Assembly (NCBI RefSeq): GCF_003991205.1
Contig: NZ_RXOZ01000022.1
Location: forward strand, 124,001 to 188,000
Reading direction: 5' to 3'
DNA length: 64,000 nt
Origin: Georgenia sp. SYP-B2076
GTDB lineage: Bacteria > Actinomycetota > Actinomycetes > Actinomycetales > Actinomycetaceae
Positions within the stretch are counted from its first letter, which is position 1; every line of letters begins with the position of its first letter. The notes below the pieces were generated by a model. That model worked only from the letters and a program-made list of their open reading frames with translations, made no database searches and was not told the DNA's origin. A program made the position numbers and the translations under genes. Positions 51,022 to 59,573 of this stretch are shown piece by piece.

Positions 51022-52797
51022 ATGACCTCTGACAGCGGGCCCTCGTCGTCCCAGCCCGCGGACCTAGCGCACGCACGCGACTACTTCGCGGCGCACGGCA
51101 GACTGCCGGAGGGCACCCACGTGCGCGACGTCATCCTGCAGTCCTGGCGCCGTTCCAGGCACCACGCCGCGGACCGTGCAGGCATCGCGGTGGCGACGCC
51201 GTCCCAGGTTCCTGTCGACAGTGCGCTCGTGCACGCCGCACGCGAGGCGGTGGCCGACCGGTGGTCGTGGCTGACCGACCTGCCGCACGCTCTCGTCCTG
51301 ACCGACGGGGAGGGACGGGTGCTCGAGCGCTGGGCGGATGACCCGTCGATCACCGCTGCCCTCGACGGGCTCCGTATCGTTCCCGGCGCGTCTCAGAGCG
51401 AGTCCGCCGTCGGGACGAGCAGCGTCGGCATCGCCCTGGAGGGAGGTCTGGACGTCGGGGTGTGGGGAGCGGAGCACTACCGGTCCGACGCCGCCGACTT
51501 GGCCTCCGCCGGCTCACCCGTCCTGCAACCCGTGACCCGGCGCGTCATCGGAACGATCAACGCCTACTCACGGCTGGTTCACGCAAGCCCGCTGATGCTG
51601 GCCCTTGTTCATGAGGTTGCCCGGTCTGTCGAGGACGCGCTGACGCACCGACACGCGGAGCACGACCGTGACATCGTCGAGGCCTACCTCGAGAGCATCG
51701 AGGACAGCTCCGAACCGGTCCTCTGCGTCAACGAGCACTCGATCGTCGGGAACGCCGCGGCTGCGGCCCGGCTGGAGTCACTGGACCAGACGATGCTGTG
51801 GGAGCTGGCGTCGAGGACGATCAGCGCCGACGGTCCGTTTCTGGCGTGGGTCTCCCTCGCAGACGGCACGGACACGGTTGCCGTGACGTGCGCACCCATC
51901 GAGCGAGAGGGCCGGGTGGTGGGTGCCGTGCTGCGCCCCGTGCCGTCGGCCCAGGCCGAGTCGGCCCACGCGGCTCATCGGCTGCTCCCGGACCTTGTGG
52001 GAGCCAGTCCGGCGTGGCTGCGTCTGTGCGAACGAATCGACCGGTCGCTGGTGGAGCGCCGCCCGATGTCGCTGGTGGGGGAACCCGGTGTCGGCAAGAG
52101 TGCGGTCGTCGCTGCCCTCGCCCGGTCGCGTACGACGGTCACGCTCATCGCCCACAGCGGCAGCGACGAAGCCGCGTGGCTGCGCCAGGTCGACGCTGCC
52201 GTGCGAAGCGAGGTCGAGCTCGTCGTCATGGAGAACCTCCACCTGCTCAGCCCCGCGGAGCTGGTCGGGACGACACGGGCGCTGAGCCGCTCATGGCGAA
52301 CCGACGGTCCTCAGCTGCTCGTGACATGGACCCGGTCACGCTCGCAGCCCCCGGGAGCGGTCGAGGTCGAGTGGTCCGGCGACAACCACGAGGTGCCCGC
52401 ACTGCGGAACCGGCTGGAGGATCTGCCGATGCTGCTCGACGCGATCAGCCGCGACCATGGTGCCCACATCGAGTGGAGCCCCGAGGCTGTGCAGGCCCTC
52501 AGCCGAGTTCCATGGGCGGCGAACCTTCGCTCGCTGGCCATCCTGGTCGGGCGCCTCACTCGCGATCGGCCGTCAGGGACGATCCGGCTCGATCACCTGC
52601 CCGCTGAGATCCGCGCGTCGGCTACTCACCTGGGACTCTCAGGTCTGGATCGGGTCGAGGCCCAGGCGATCGCGAAGGCGCTCACCGCGGCCAACGGCAA
52701 CAAGAAGCGTGCTGCTGACATGCTGGGCATCGCACGGTCGACGCTGTACCGGAAGATCCAGGCGCTCGGTCTCGACCTGGAGAACACGACCTACTGA
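51022..52797 (+). CDS. GAF-AAA-Fis transcriptional regulator (AcoR-like) without sigma-54 contact loop
   Basis: A 591-residue regulator. Residues about 30-320 include a GAF-type sensor (LVLTDGEGRVLERWADDPSI, VGTSSVGIALEGGLDVGVWG, VIGTINAYSRLVHASPLML). An AAA-like domain follows with Walker A GEPGVGKS (353-360) and a Fis-type helix-turn-helix at the C-terminus (GNKKRAADMLGIARSTLYRK). The GAFTGA loop that contacts sigma-54 is absent and the AAA part is shortened, as expected in actinomycetes, so it must act with another sigma factor. ATG 51022 follows GGAGG. It is divergent from the importer operon and likely controls it. Confidence 0.85.
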   Translation: MTSDSGPSSSQPADLAHARDYFAAHGRLPEGTHVRDVILQSWRRSRHHAADRAGIAVATPSQVPVDSALVHAAREAVADRWSWLTDLPHALVLTDGEGRVLERWADDPSITAALDGLRIVPGASQSESAVGTSSVGIALEGGLDVGVWGAEHYRSDAADLASAGSPVLQPVTRRVIGTINAYSRLVHASPLMLALVHEVARSVEDALTHRHAEHDRDIVEAYLESIEDSSEPVLCVNEHSIVGNAAAAARLESLDQTMLWELASRTISADGPFLAWVSLADGTDTVAVTCAPIEREGRVVGAVLRPVPSAQAESAHAAHRLLPDLVGASPAWLRLCERIDRSLVERRPMSLVGEPGVGKSAVVAALARSRTTVTLIAHSGSDEAAWLRQVDAAVRSEVELVVMENLHLLSPAELVGTTRALSRSWRTDGPQLLVTWTRSRSQPPGAVEVEWSGDNHEVPALRNRLEDLPMLLDAISRDHGAHIEWSPEAVQALSRVPWAANLRSLAILVGRLTRDRPSGTIRLDHLPAEIRASATHLGLSGLDRVEAQAIAKALTAANGNKKRAADMLGIARSTLYRKIQALGLDLENTTY

Positions 52798-53540
52798 GCG
52801 GTTCCTGCGGGTCCACTCCCGAGCCTGGACCAACGGTCGCGCAGGTCGGGAGTCAACGGCCGGGACCGTCGACCTCGGTGGTCCCAGGAGACGATGACCG
52901 ATGTGGCCCGGAGGTGGACGCGTTGCTCGTCCCCGACCTCCGTCACCACTGTGGCGGAGCTCGTCCCGAGGTGGTCGACCCACGACCGCGGCAGGTAGGG
53001 CTCGTCCCGCCACGGCATGGGCGCACCCAGGACGCACTCCGTTCTCGCCACGACGCGGTAGTCCGCCTCGGTGGGCTCACGAGACGGTTCGAACAGCTGG
53101 TTACGGGCTTCTTGGACGAGCCGGAACGCCCGTGCCGCGGTGAGCGACCCGGTCCCGTCGGTGTCACTCGGCCGCACGACGTGCTCGTACACCTGGCCGC
53201 CGGGTCGCGACGGCGGGAGTGCCGCCGGCGGCCCGCAGGCGATCTCGGTCCGCGCCGCGAGCACCGGCGCTCCATCGCGGTGCACGAGGAAGGATTGCCG
53301 AACGCTCGCACCGTCGACGGCCGACTCCACCACGACGTCGCGGTCGGCCAGCCGGATGGGGGCGAGGAAGTCGATCGCGAGCTGCCGCACACGCGGTACC
53401 GCCGGAAGCAACCCGTCACGGGCCGCAGCGGCCATGGCGTCCGTCGCGTACTCGGCATAGACGACGTTGCTCACGTGGTTGAGCAGGTCGATGTCGTTGG
53501 ACCGCACCCGGACCCGGTAGAGATGCCGCCGGACGCTCAT
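52791..53540 (-). CDS. Double-hotdog acyl-CoA thioesterase
   Basis: A 249-residue protein with two hotdog domains: the first has RVRSNDIDLLNHVSNVVYAE (the D-x-x-x-H-V-x-N motif of 4HBT thioesterases), the second starts VVRPSDTDGTGSLTAARAFR. It releases free acid from an acyl-CoA. Its stop lies inside the end of the convergent regulator gene (7-base overlap), and its ATG overlaps the kinase stop by 4 bases. It forms an operon with the kinase and probably the ligase. Confidence 0.78.
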   Translation of the reverse strand: MSVRRHLYRVRVRSNDIDLLNHVSNVVYAEYATDAMAAAARDGLLPAVPRVRQLAIDFLAPIRLADRDVVVESAVDGASVRQSFLVHRDGAPVLAARTEIACGPPAALPPSRPGGQVYEHVVRPSDTDGTGSLTAARAFRLVQEARNQLFEPSREPTEADYRVVARTECVLGAPMPWRDEPYLPRSWVDHLGTSSATVVTEVGDEQRVHLRATSVIVSWDHRGRRSRPLTPDLRDRWSRLGSGPAGTAQ

Positions 53541-54601
53541 TCGAGGATCGTCGCCTCTCCGCTCATGAGCGACTGTGCGGTGCGCATGAGCTCGCGGCCG
53601 ACCTCGTGCGCCGTGTCGCCGATGTCGCGGGGCGCCTTGCCCTCCTGCGACCTCAGATACGTCGTCTCGAAGAGGATCGACCACTTGAAGCACGCCAGCA
53701 CGACGTACCAGTCCAGGGAGCCGATGTCTCGGTTGCTGTGCTGCGCATAGGCCTCGGCCAGCTGCCGTCGGGACGGGAGTGCCGACAGGTGGATGAGGTC
53801 TCCTCCGCTGGGCACGTAGGAGGGCTGCCCGTCATGGGGCCAGCACAGCAGGAGCCACGCGAGGTCGAGGAGCGGGTCCCCGATCGTCACCATCTCCCAG
53901 TCGAGGATCGCCGTGACCTCGGGAGCCTGCTTGCCCAGCAGCACGTTGTTGAAGTGGTAGTCCCCGTGGGTGATTCCAGGCGACGTCTCGGCGGGACGGT
54001 TGGCGGTGAGCCACCGTGCCGCGCCCTCGACGTCACCCAGCCACGATCGGTCGTACCGCGGGTCGTCGTGGAAGGACTTCCACAGGGCGAGCTGCTTGTC
54101 GACCTGCCGCTGGAGGAACCCCTCGGGGCGACCTTCGTCGCCGATGCCGAGCGCGTCCGGGTCGAGGGCGCCGAGCTGGGCCAGCGTCGTCGCCATGGAC
54201 AACCCTGCCCGAGACGGGAACGTCGGGTCGCTCCGATACACCTCCGGGAGCTCGACGACGGGGTTGAACCCGTCCACCTCCTCCATGAGGTAGAAGGCGG
54301 CCCCGAGCACCTCGAGGTCATCGGTGCCGGCGAAGAACCGAGGCGTCGGGAGATCCGTGTCCGACAGGGCTCGCAAGACCCGCATCTCTCGTGCGATGGC
54401 ACGGTTGCTGTGTTGGCGCCCGCGCAGCGGCGGGTGCCGCAGGACGAGCCGGCGACCGTCCAGCACGAGGCTGATGACGACGTTCTGTGATCCGCCGCCC
54501 AGCAGGCGCGGCTCCGTGATCCGGGACGGAAGCCCTTGGGAGTCGAGCCACTGGCCGGCCCGCTCCAGATCCACGCCTCCGACGATCATCGAACCCGCCA
54601 T
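53537..54601 (-). CDS. APH-fold phosphotransferase (ACAD10/11-kinase or LvaA type)
   Basis: A 354-residue kinase-like protein with LLGGGSQNVVISLVLDGRRL (nucleotide loop), LVLRHPP (catalytic-lysine region), the Brenner motif ITHGDYHFNNVLL and the metal motif AILDWEMVTIGDPLLDLAWL. Relatives fused to acyl-CoA dehydrogenases in animals (ACAD10/11) and LvaA in levulinate-degrading pseudomonads phosphorylate 4-hydroxyacyl-CoA so that the hydroxyl can be removed. Its company here, an acyl-CoA ligase and a thioesterase, suits that role better than antibiotic resistance. ATG 54601 has AGGAGG nine bases upstream. Confidence 0.8.
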   Translation of the reverse strand: MAGSMIVGGVDLERAGQWLDSQGLPSRITEPRLLGGGSQNVVISLVLDGRRLVLRHPPLRGRQHSNRAIAREMRVLRALSDTDLPTPRFFAGTDDLEVLGAAFYLMEEVDGFNPVVELPEVYRSDPTFPSRAGLSMATTLAQLGALDPDALGIGDEGRPEGFLQRQVDKQLALWKSFHDDPRYDRSWLGDVEGAARWLTANRPAETSPGITHGDYHFNNVLLGKQAPEVTAILDWEMVTIGDPLLDLAWLLLCWPHDGQPSYVPSGGDLIHLSALPSRRQLAEAYAQHSNRDIGSLDWYVVLACFKWSILFETTYLRSQEGKAPRDIGDTAHEVGRELMRTAQSLMSGEATILE

Positions 54602-54669
54602 CCCTACAACCTCCTGCGTCGCGCGGTACGTCCGACCGCTGGTTGACCTTCCGGCGTCGAGGGCCGCGT

Positions 54670-56223
54670 TCACACCAGGTACGACCCTTCGGAGCCTGCC
54701 CAGTAGTGGTCACGGAGCTTGTGCTTGAAGAGCTTGCCGGTCTCGGTCCGGGGTAGCTCGTCGAAGAAGTCGACGGACCGCGGGCACTTGAAGGCCGCCA
54801 GCCGCGCCCGGCAGTACGCGATGAGCTCGCTCTCGAGCTCGGGCGTCCCTGCTCTTCCGGTCACGAGCTGGACGGCCGCTTTGACCTCCTGGCCGAACTC
54901 CTCGTTCGGGACTCCGAGAACGGCGACATCGTGCACGACCGGGTGGTCACCCAGCACGTTCTCGATCTCCTGGGGGTAGATGTTCACCCCTCCGGAGACG
55001 ATGGTGAACGCCTTCCGGTCCGTCAGGAAGAGGAACCCGTCCTCGTCGACGTAACCGATGTCCCCCATGGTGCTCATGTTCCTGTCCGCGCTCTGCGCCT
55101 CGGCGGTGAGCTCGGGGGCGTTGAAGTACTCGAAGCTGGTCGCCCCCCGGAACCACACCTCGCCGATCTCACGGGGACCGAGCTCCTCGCCGTCGACGCC
55201 GCGGATGACGAGCTCCCCGAGCAAGGGCCGGCCCACCGTCCCCGGCCGAGCCAGCCAGTCCTCGGTGTTGACGAGCAGCATCCCGTTGCCCTCGGTCGAC
55301 CCGTACTGCTCGATGACCACGGGTCCGAACCAGTCGATGATGGCTCGCTTGACCGAGTGGCGGATCGGTGCGGCACCGTGCTGGAAGGCGGTGAACGAGC
55401 CGACGTCGTAAGCGGCCTTGACGTCGTCGGGAAGCGCGAGGAGGCGGGACATCATGGTGGGGACGACATATGTGTGGGTGACGCGGTACCGCTCGACGGC
55501 GGCGAGGAACTCACGTGCGTCGAACCGTGGCATGACCACGTTGGTGCCGCCCACCCGAGTCGTCAGGACCGCGGAACCCAGGGGTCCCGCGTGGTACAGC
55601 GGACCGGCGTGGAGGTAGACCACGTGGTCCCTGTCGAGCTGAAAGGCGCGGGCGGCGTGGACCAGGGTCTCCAGCTGCTCATCGGGGCCGACGTCCGGAA
55701 GCGGCCGGATGACACCCTTCGGTCGGCCGGTGCTCCCGCCCGTGTACGCCATCGGCGTGCCGAGCCGTTCGTCGGCGACCGGCGTCGCGGGCAGGTCTGC
55801 GATCCTGTGGTCGAAGTCGTCGAACGCCCCGAGTGGCCCGTCCGCTCCCACCAGCAACCAGACGTCGACGTCCGGGCAGAGGTCAGGAAGGTCCCGTGAG
55901 GCCGGGATCTCCGCGGAGGCGACGACGACCTTGGCCCGGCTGTCGTTGATGATCCAGGCTGCCTCGGAGGGCGTCAGATGGAAGTTGACCGGCGTGTAGT
56001 ACAGGCCTGTGCGCTCCGCGGCTGACGCCACGATGGCGAACTCCAGGCGGTTCTCCATGAAGAGGGCGACGTGGTCGAGGCGCTGCAGACCAGCCCGACG
56101 GAGCAGGTGTGCGAGCTGGTTCGCGCGGCGGTCGAGCTCACCGTAGGTCAGCGTGACGCCCGTGTCGGCCATGATGAACGCCGGCCGTTCGGGATCGTGG
56201 CGGGCTTGCTCGTTGGGGTACAT
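54670..56223 (-). CDS. Acyl-CoA ligase (AMP-binding), third copy
   Basis: A 517-residue adenylate-forming enzyme of a different branch from the other two: the P-loop reads YTGGSTGRPKG (160-170), and it has NRLEFAIVASAAERTGLYYT, EQYGSTEGNGML, DIGYVDEDGFLFLTDRKAFT, SGGVNIYPQEIE and the catalytic lysine in PRTETGKLFK. It activates an unknown acid. GAAGGAGG precedes ATG 56223. It lies 68 bases upstream of the kinase gene and is divergent from the second GAF/Fis regulator. Confidence 0.87.
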   Translation of the reverse strand: MYPNEQARHDPERPAFIMADTGVTLTYGELDRRANQLAHLLRRAGLQRLDHVALFMENRLEFAIVASAAERTGLYYTPVNFHLTPSEAAWIINDSRAKVVVASAEIPASRDLPDLCPDVDVWLLVGADGPLGAFDDFDHRIADLPATPVADERLGTPMAYTGGSTGRPKGVIRPLPDVGPDEQLETLVHAARAFQLDRDHVVYLHAGPLYHAGPLGSAVLTTRVGGTNVVMPRFDAREFLAAVERYRVTHTYVVPTMMSRLLALPDDVKAAYDVGSFTAFQHGAAPIRHSVKRAIIDWFGPVVIEQYGSTEGNGMLLVNTEDWLARPGTVGRPLLGELVIRGVDGEELGPREIGEVWFRGATSFEYFNAPELTAEAQSADRNMSTMGDIGYVDEDGFLFLTDRKAFTIVSGGVNIYPQEIENVLGDHPVVHDVAVLGVPNEEFGQEVKAAVQLVTGRAGTPELESELIAYCRARLAAFKCPRSVDFFDELPRTETGKLFKHKLRDHYWAGSEGSYLV

Positions 56224-56320
56224 CGGCCTCCTTCTGTCGTCCCTGCGCCGACACCTCGCGCCGTTGCGGCGTGCGGGTCCTCGGACACCTCTATCCTGTG
56301 ACTATCGGCCGGTCGTCGGC

Positions 56321-56337
56321 TGTCCCAGTTCGGGACG
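56321..56337. promoter_or_regulatory. TGTCCCA-type element, site B
   Basis: TGTCCCAGTTCGGGACG contains the inverted repeat GTCCC/GGGAC with a 5-base centre and shares TGTCCCARTTC with site A. It lies about 70 bases before the second GAF/Fis regulator and about 100 bases before the divergent ligase. Confidence 0.55.
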
Positions 56338-56407
56338 GCTTGGCCTTCCCCTCGACTCGTGGCTGTCGCAAGGATGCGCTGCCACCAGCCCCGAACGGAC
56401 AACGCCC

Positions 56408-58204
56408 ATGCACACGATGACACCCGCTTTCTGGAGAGCGCGGGACGCGTTCTTCGAGCACGACGGAATACCAGACCCGCAGGTCATTCCGCCCGTGGTC
56501 ATCGACTCCTGGCGTCGCTCGCGGGACGTCGGGCTGCGGCCCGACTCCGTGCGACCGGTCAGCGTCAGCGAGGTCGACCCGGACCATCTCCTCCTGCGGG
56601 CGGCGCGCCCGGTGGTGAGTGCGCGCCTGGAGAACCTCGCGGACATGCCCTGCGGGGTTGCCGTGACGGACCACGAGGGCACCGTCCTCGACACCTACGG
56701 GTCGAACAGACCCTTCACCACGCTCATGCGCGAGACCGACTGTGTCCCCGGCTTCCGGCTTGCCGAGCACGACTTCGGCACGCTGAGCCCGGGGCTCTCC
56801 CTCGTCCTCGACTCAGCGGTCCTGCTCGTCGGCGGGCAGCACTTCTCCGAGCTGGCTCACGGCCGATCGTCGGCGGGCGTGCCCCTGCACCACCCCAGCG
56901 ACGGCCGCGTCCTGGGCACCATCAACTTCGCCTGTGAGCTCGAGTTCACCACACCGGTCATGCTGCACTGGGCCAAGGAGCTGGCCCGACTGGTCCAGGG
57001 CCAGCTCGTCGAGTCACTCGAGTCGACGGAGCGGGCGCTCCTGCGCGCCTACCTCAGCCGCTCGCACACGCGACGCGGACCCGTGGTCTACGTGAGCGAG
57101 AAGAGCTTCATCGCGAGCGCCCCCGCCTCCCGCCTTGCGCGCCGGCTCGACCGCTCCTTCGTCGCCGAGCTCGCGTCCTCCCTGCACAACGGTCCACGGA
57201 CCGGTGCGGTGAACCTTCGGGTGCGGGAGTCCGACGCCACGATCCCAGCGACCTGGGAGACCGTCGAGAACGGTGGGCGCGCCGTCGGCATCGCGCTGCA
57301 CCTGACGAGCCCGACCACGCAGCGGCAACCGCGCCCCCTCGCCAGCCGAGCCGTCCAGGTGCGGGAGCGCGACGCGGACGAGCTCGAGTCGACGTCCACG
57401 CCCCCGCTACCGGGTCTGGTCGGCACCGGGCCTGCCTGGCGCACCTTGGTCACCTCCGTGGCGGCCTGGGACGGAAGCACTCCGCTCCTGGTCGTGGGAG
57501 AGCCGGGCACGGGAAAGAGCGCCATCGTCGAGCAGCTGCGTGGCAGGAACGGCGTGATCGTCGACGTCGCGGAGCTCGCCGATGGACCGGACGGGTGGCT
57601 CGCAACGGTGACCGACGCGCTGGGCGGACGTCGGTCGCGCGTCGTCCTACAGGATGTGCACCTCCTGTCCGAGGCGGACGTGATGGCGGTGTGCGACCTC
57701 GCCGCCGACGCCGCGTCGCGCGGGGTCACCGTCCTCGCGACCTGGTCGGTGCCGGCGAACCACGACTTCGCCGACTCCGACGGCCAGCCCGGCCCCGCCA
57801 GCTGGCCCGGGACGACGGTGTTCGTGCCGCCGTTGCGCGAGCGGTTGGAGGACGTGCCCGACCTCGTGCGCGCGCTGGCGACTCAGCGACGCACGTGGGC
57901 ACCTGAGACGCTCCTTTTGTTGAGGCGGGTGACGTGGCCGGACAACCTGCACTCGCTGAGGGGCGTGGTCGCCGAGGTCCTCCGCCGACAGGCCGGGCCG
58001 GTCGTCCGCCCCGCCGACCTGCCTGCCTCCGTGCGTCGCCTGATGACGCGTCGGGAGCTGACGGGTCTCGAGCGGGTGGAGGCTGATGCCATCACGAGAG
58101 CGCTCGACTCCGCCGCCGGCAACAAGCGCCTGGCAGCCCAGACACTCGGCATCTCTCGATCGAGCTTGCACCGAAAGCTGAGGGCGTACGGCATCCACCA
58201 CTGA
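56408..58204 (+). CDS. GAF-AAA-Fis transcriptional regulator, second paralog
   Basis: A 598-residue relative of the regulator at 51022-52797 with the same plan. The sensor region includes CGVAVTDHEGTVLDTYGSNR and HHPSDGRVLGTINFACELEF, the AAA-like domain has Walker A GEPGTGKS (364-371), and the C-terminal Fis helix-turn-helix reads GNKRLAAQTLGISRSSLHRK. No GAFTGA loop is present. The start at ATG 56408 has only a weak ribosome site. It is divergent from the ligase-kinase-thioesterase operon and is followed by fadA, both plausible targets; the similar DNA-binding helices suggest both regulators recognise related sites. Confidence 0.85.
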   Translation: MHTMTPAFWRARDAFFEHDGIPDPQVIPPVVIDSWRRSRDVGLRPDSVRPVSVSEVDPDHLLLRAARPVVSARLENLADMPCGVAVTDHEGTVLDTYGSNRPFTTLMRETDCVPGFRLAEHDFGTLSPGLSLVLDSAVLLVGGQHFSELAHGRSSAGVPLHHPSDGRVLGTINFACELEFTTPVMLHWAKELARLVQGQLVESLESTERALLRAYLSRSHTRRGPVVYVSEKSFIASAPASRLARRLDRSFVAELASSLHNGPRTGAVNLRVRESDATIPATWETVENGGRAVGIALHLTSPTTQRQPRPLASRAVQVRERDADELESTSTPPLPGLVGTGPAWRTLVTSVAAWDGSTPLLVVGEPGTGKSAIVEQLRGRNGVIVDVAELADGPDGWLATVTDALGGRRSRVVLQDVHLLSEADVMAVCDLAADAASRGVTVLATWSVPANHDFADSDGQPGPASWPGTTVFVPPLRERLEDVPDLVRALATQRRTWAPETLLLLRRVTWPDNLHSLRGVVAEVLRRQAGPVVRPADLPASVRRLMTRRELTGLERVEADAITRALDSAAGNKRLAAQTLGISRSSLHRKLRAYGIHH

Positions 58205-58220
58205 GAGCGAGGTACGTCGA

Positions 58221-58237
58221 TGTCCCATCCGGAGACA
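58221..58237. promoter_or_regulatory. TGTCCCA-type element, site C
   Basis: TGTCCCATCCGGAGACA is a 17-base dyad (TGTCnC...GnGACA), the same length as sites A and B and starting with the same TGTCCCA. It ends 18 bases before a candidate -35 box of fadA, a usual place for activator binding. Confidence 0.5.
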
Positions 58238-58254
58238 CCGGTCACGCCTCGCCG

Positions 58255-58283
58255 TTGATCCTCCTTATATTGCCGCGTAAGCA
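58255..58283 (+). promoter_or_regulatory. Candidate promoter of fadA-fadB
   Basis: TTGATC and TAAGCA separated by 17 bases in a short AT-richer stretch, 42 bases before the fadA start codon and just downstream of site C. The -10 match is imperfect. Confidence 0.35.
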
Positions 58284-58325
58284 CGGCGTCGGCGCGACGC
58301 GCCCCTAATCGGAGGATCTCTGCCC

Positions 58326-59537
58326 ATGAGCCCGCAGCCGTTCATCTTTGATGCGATCAGGACTCCTCGAGGTCGCGGGCGCGCCGCCGGAGCGCTCCAT
58401 CCCGTCAAGCCCGTCAGTCTGATCTCCGGGCTCATCGTCGAGCTGCTCAGGCGCAACGCGTCGGTCGACCCGCACCAGATCGACGACGTGGTTCTCGGCG
58501 TGGTGTCGCCTCTCGGTGAGCAGGGTGGCGACATCGCCCGCACTGCGGCGCTCGTGGCGGGGCTGCCGGAAACGGCGGCCGGCCTCCAGGTCAACCGCTT
58601 CTGCGGGTCGGGGCTCGAGGCGGTGAACATCGCAGCGCAGAAGGTCGCCTCCGGCTGGGAGCATCTCGTCCTCGCGGGCGGTGTCGAGTCGATGTCGCGG
58701 GTCCCGATGGGAAGCGACGGCGGAGCCCTCACCGACGACCCCGAGACGATGCACCGGCTCGGCTTCGTCCCGCAGGGCGTCGGGGCCGACCTCATCGCCA
58801 CGGTGGAGGGCTTCACGCGCTCCGACGTCGACGCCTACGCGGCCCGCTCGCACGAACGCGCCGCCCACGCCTGGGACCACGGCTACTTCGAGCGATCGGT
58901 CGTTCCCGTCCGCGACCTCAACGGCGTCGGGTTGCTCGAGCGGGACGAGCACCTGAGACCCGGATCGACGGTCGAGAGCCTGGCCGCCTTGTCACCCTCC
59001 TTCGCCGACCTCGGGGCGATCGGATTCGACGACGTCGCCATCCAGAAGTACCACTGGATCGACAAGATCGATCACGTCCACACGGCCGCCAACTCCTCGG
59101 GAATCGTGGACGGCGCCGCCCTCGTCCTGCTCGGCAGCGAGGACGCCGGCAGGGAGTTCGGTCTGCGACCACGAGGTCGGGTCGTCGCGACCGCCGTCTC
59201 GGGAAGCGACCCGACGATCATGCTCACCGGCCCCACCCCGGCGACCCGGAAGGTGCTGAAGCGCGCCGGTCTGCGCCCGGAGGACGTCGACCTCTTCGAG
59301 CTCAACGAGGCGTTCGCGTCGGTCGTGCTCAAGTACCAGAAGGACCTTGGCATCCCCGATGACCGGATCAACGTCAACGGCGGAGCGATCGCCATGGGCC
59401 ACCCCCTCGGTGCCACCGGCGCCATGATCCTCGGCACCGCCCTCGACGAGCTGGAGCGCCGCGACCTCCACCGCGCAGTCGTGACGCTGTGCATCGGCGC
59501 GGGCATGGGCATCGCCACGCTCATCGAGCGCGTCTGA
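58326..59537 (+). CDS. fadA: 3-ketoacyl-CoA thiolase
   Basis: A 403-residue thiolase with Cys93 in [10 protein letters not shown], His359 in MGHPLGATG and Cys389 in LCIGAGMG, the complete catalytic triad. It cleaves 3-ketoacyl-CoA with CoA in beta-oxidation. Length and the order fadA-fadB equal those of the mycobacterial trifunctional-type pair, so it should form a complex with the product of the next gene, 36 bases downstream. GGAGG precedes ATG 58326. Confidence 0.92.
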   Translation: MSPQPFIFDAIRTPRGRGRAAGALHPVKPVSLISGLIVELLRRNASVDPHQIDDVVLGVVSPLGEQGGDIARTAALVAGLPETAAGLQVNRFCGSGLEAVNIAAQKVASGWEHLVLAGGVESMSRVPMGSDGGALTDDPETMHRLGFVPQGVGADLIATVEGFTRSDVDAYAARSHERAAHAWDHGYFERSVVPVRDLNGVGLLERDEHLRPGSTVESLAALSPSFADLGAIGFDDVAIQKYHWIDKIDHVHTAANSSGIVDGAALVLLGSEDAGREFGLRPRGRVVATAVSGSDPTIMLTGPTPATRKVLKRAGLRPEDVDLFELNEAFASVVLKYQKDLGIPDDRINVNGGAIAMGHPLGATGAMILGTALDELERRDLHRAVVTLCIGAGMGIATLIERV

Positions 59538-59573
59538 CCGTCGACCACCCCCACCACCCGCGAGGTTGCACCC

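Noticed and set aside
53537-54601. Phosphotransferase considered as an aminoglycoside-resistance gene
   Set aside because: The fold motifs are shared by all APH-type kinases; the operon with acyl-CoA ligase and thioesterase points to metabolism, and nothing else suggests resistance.
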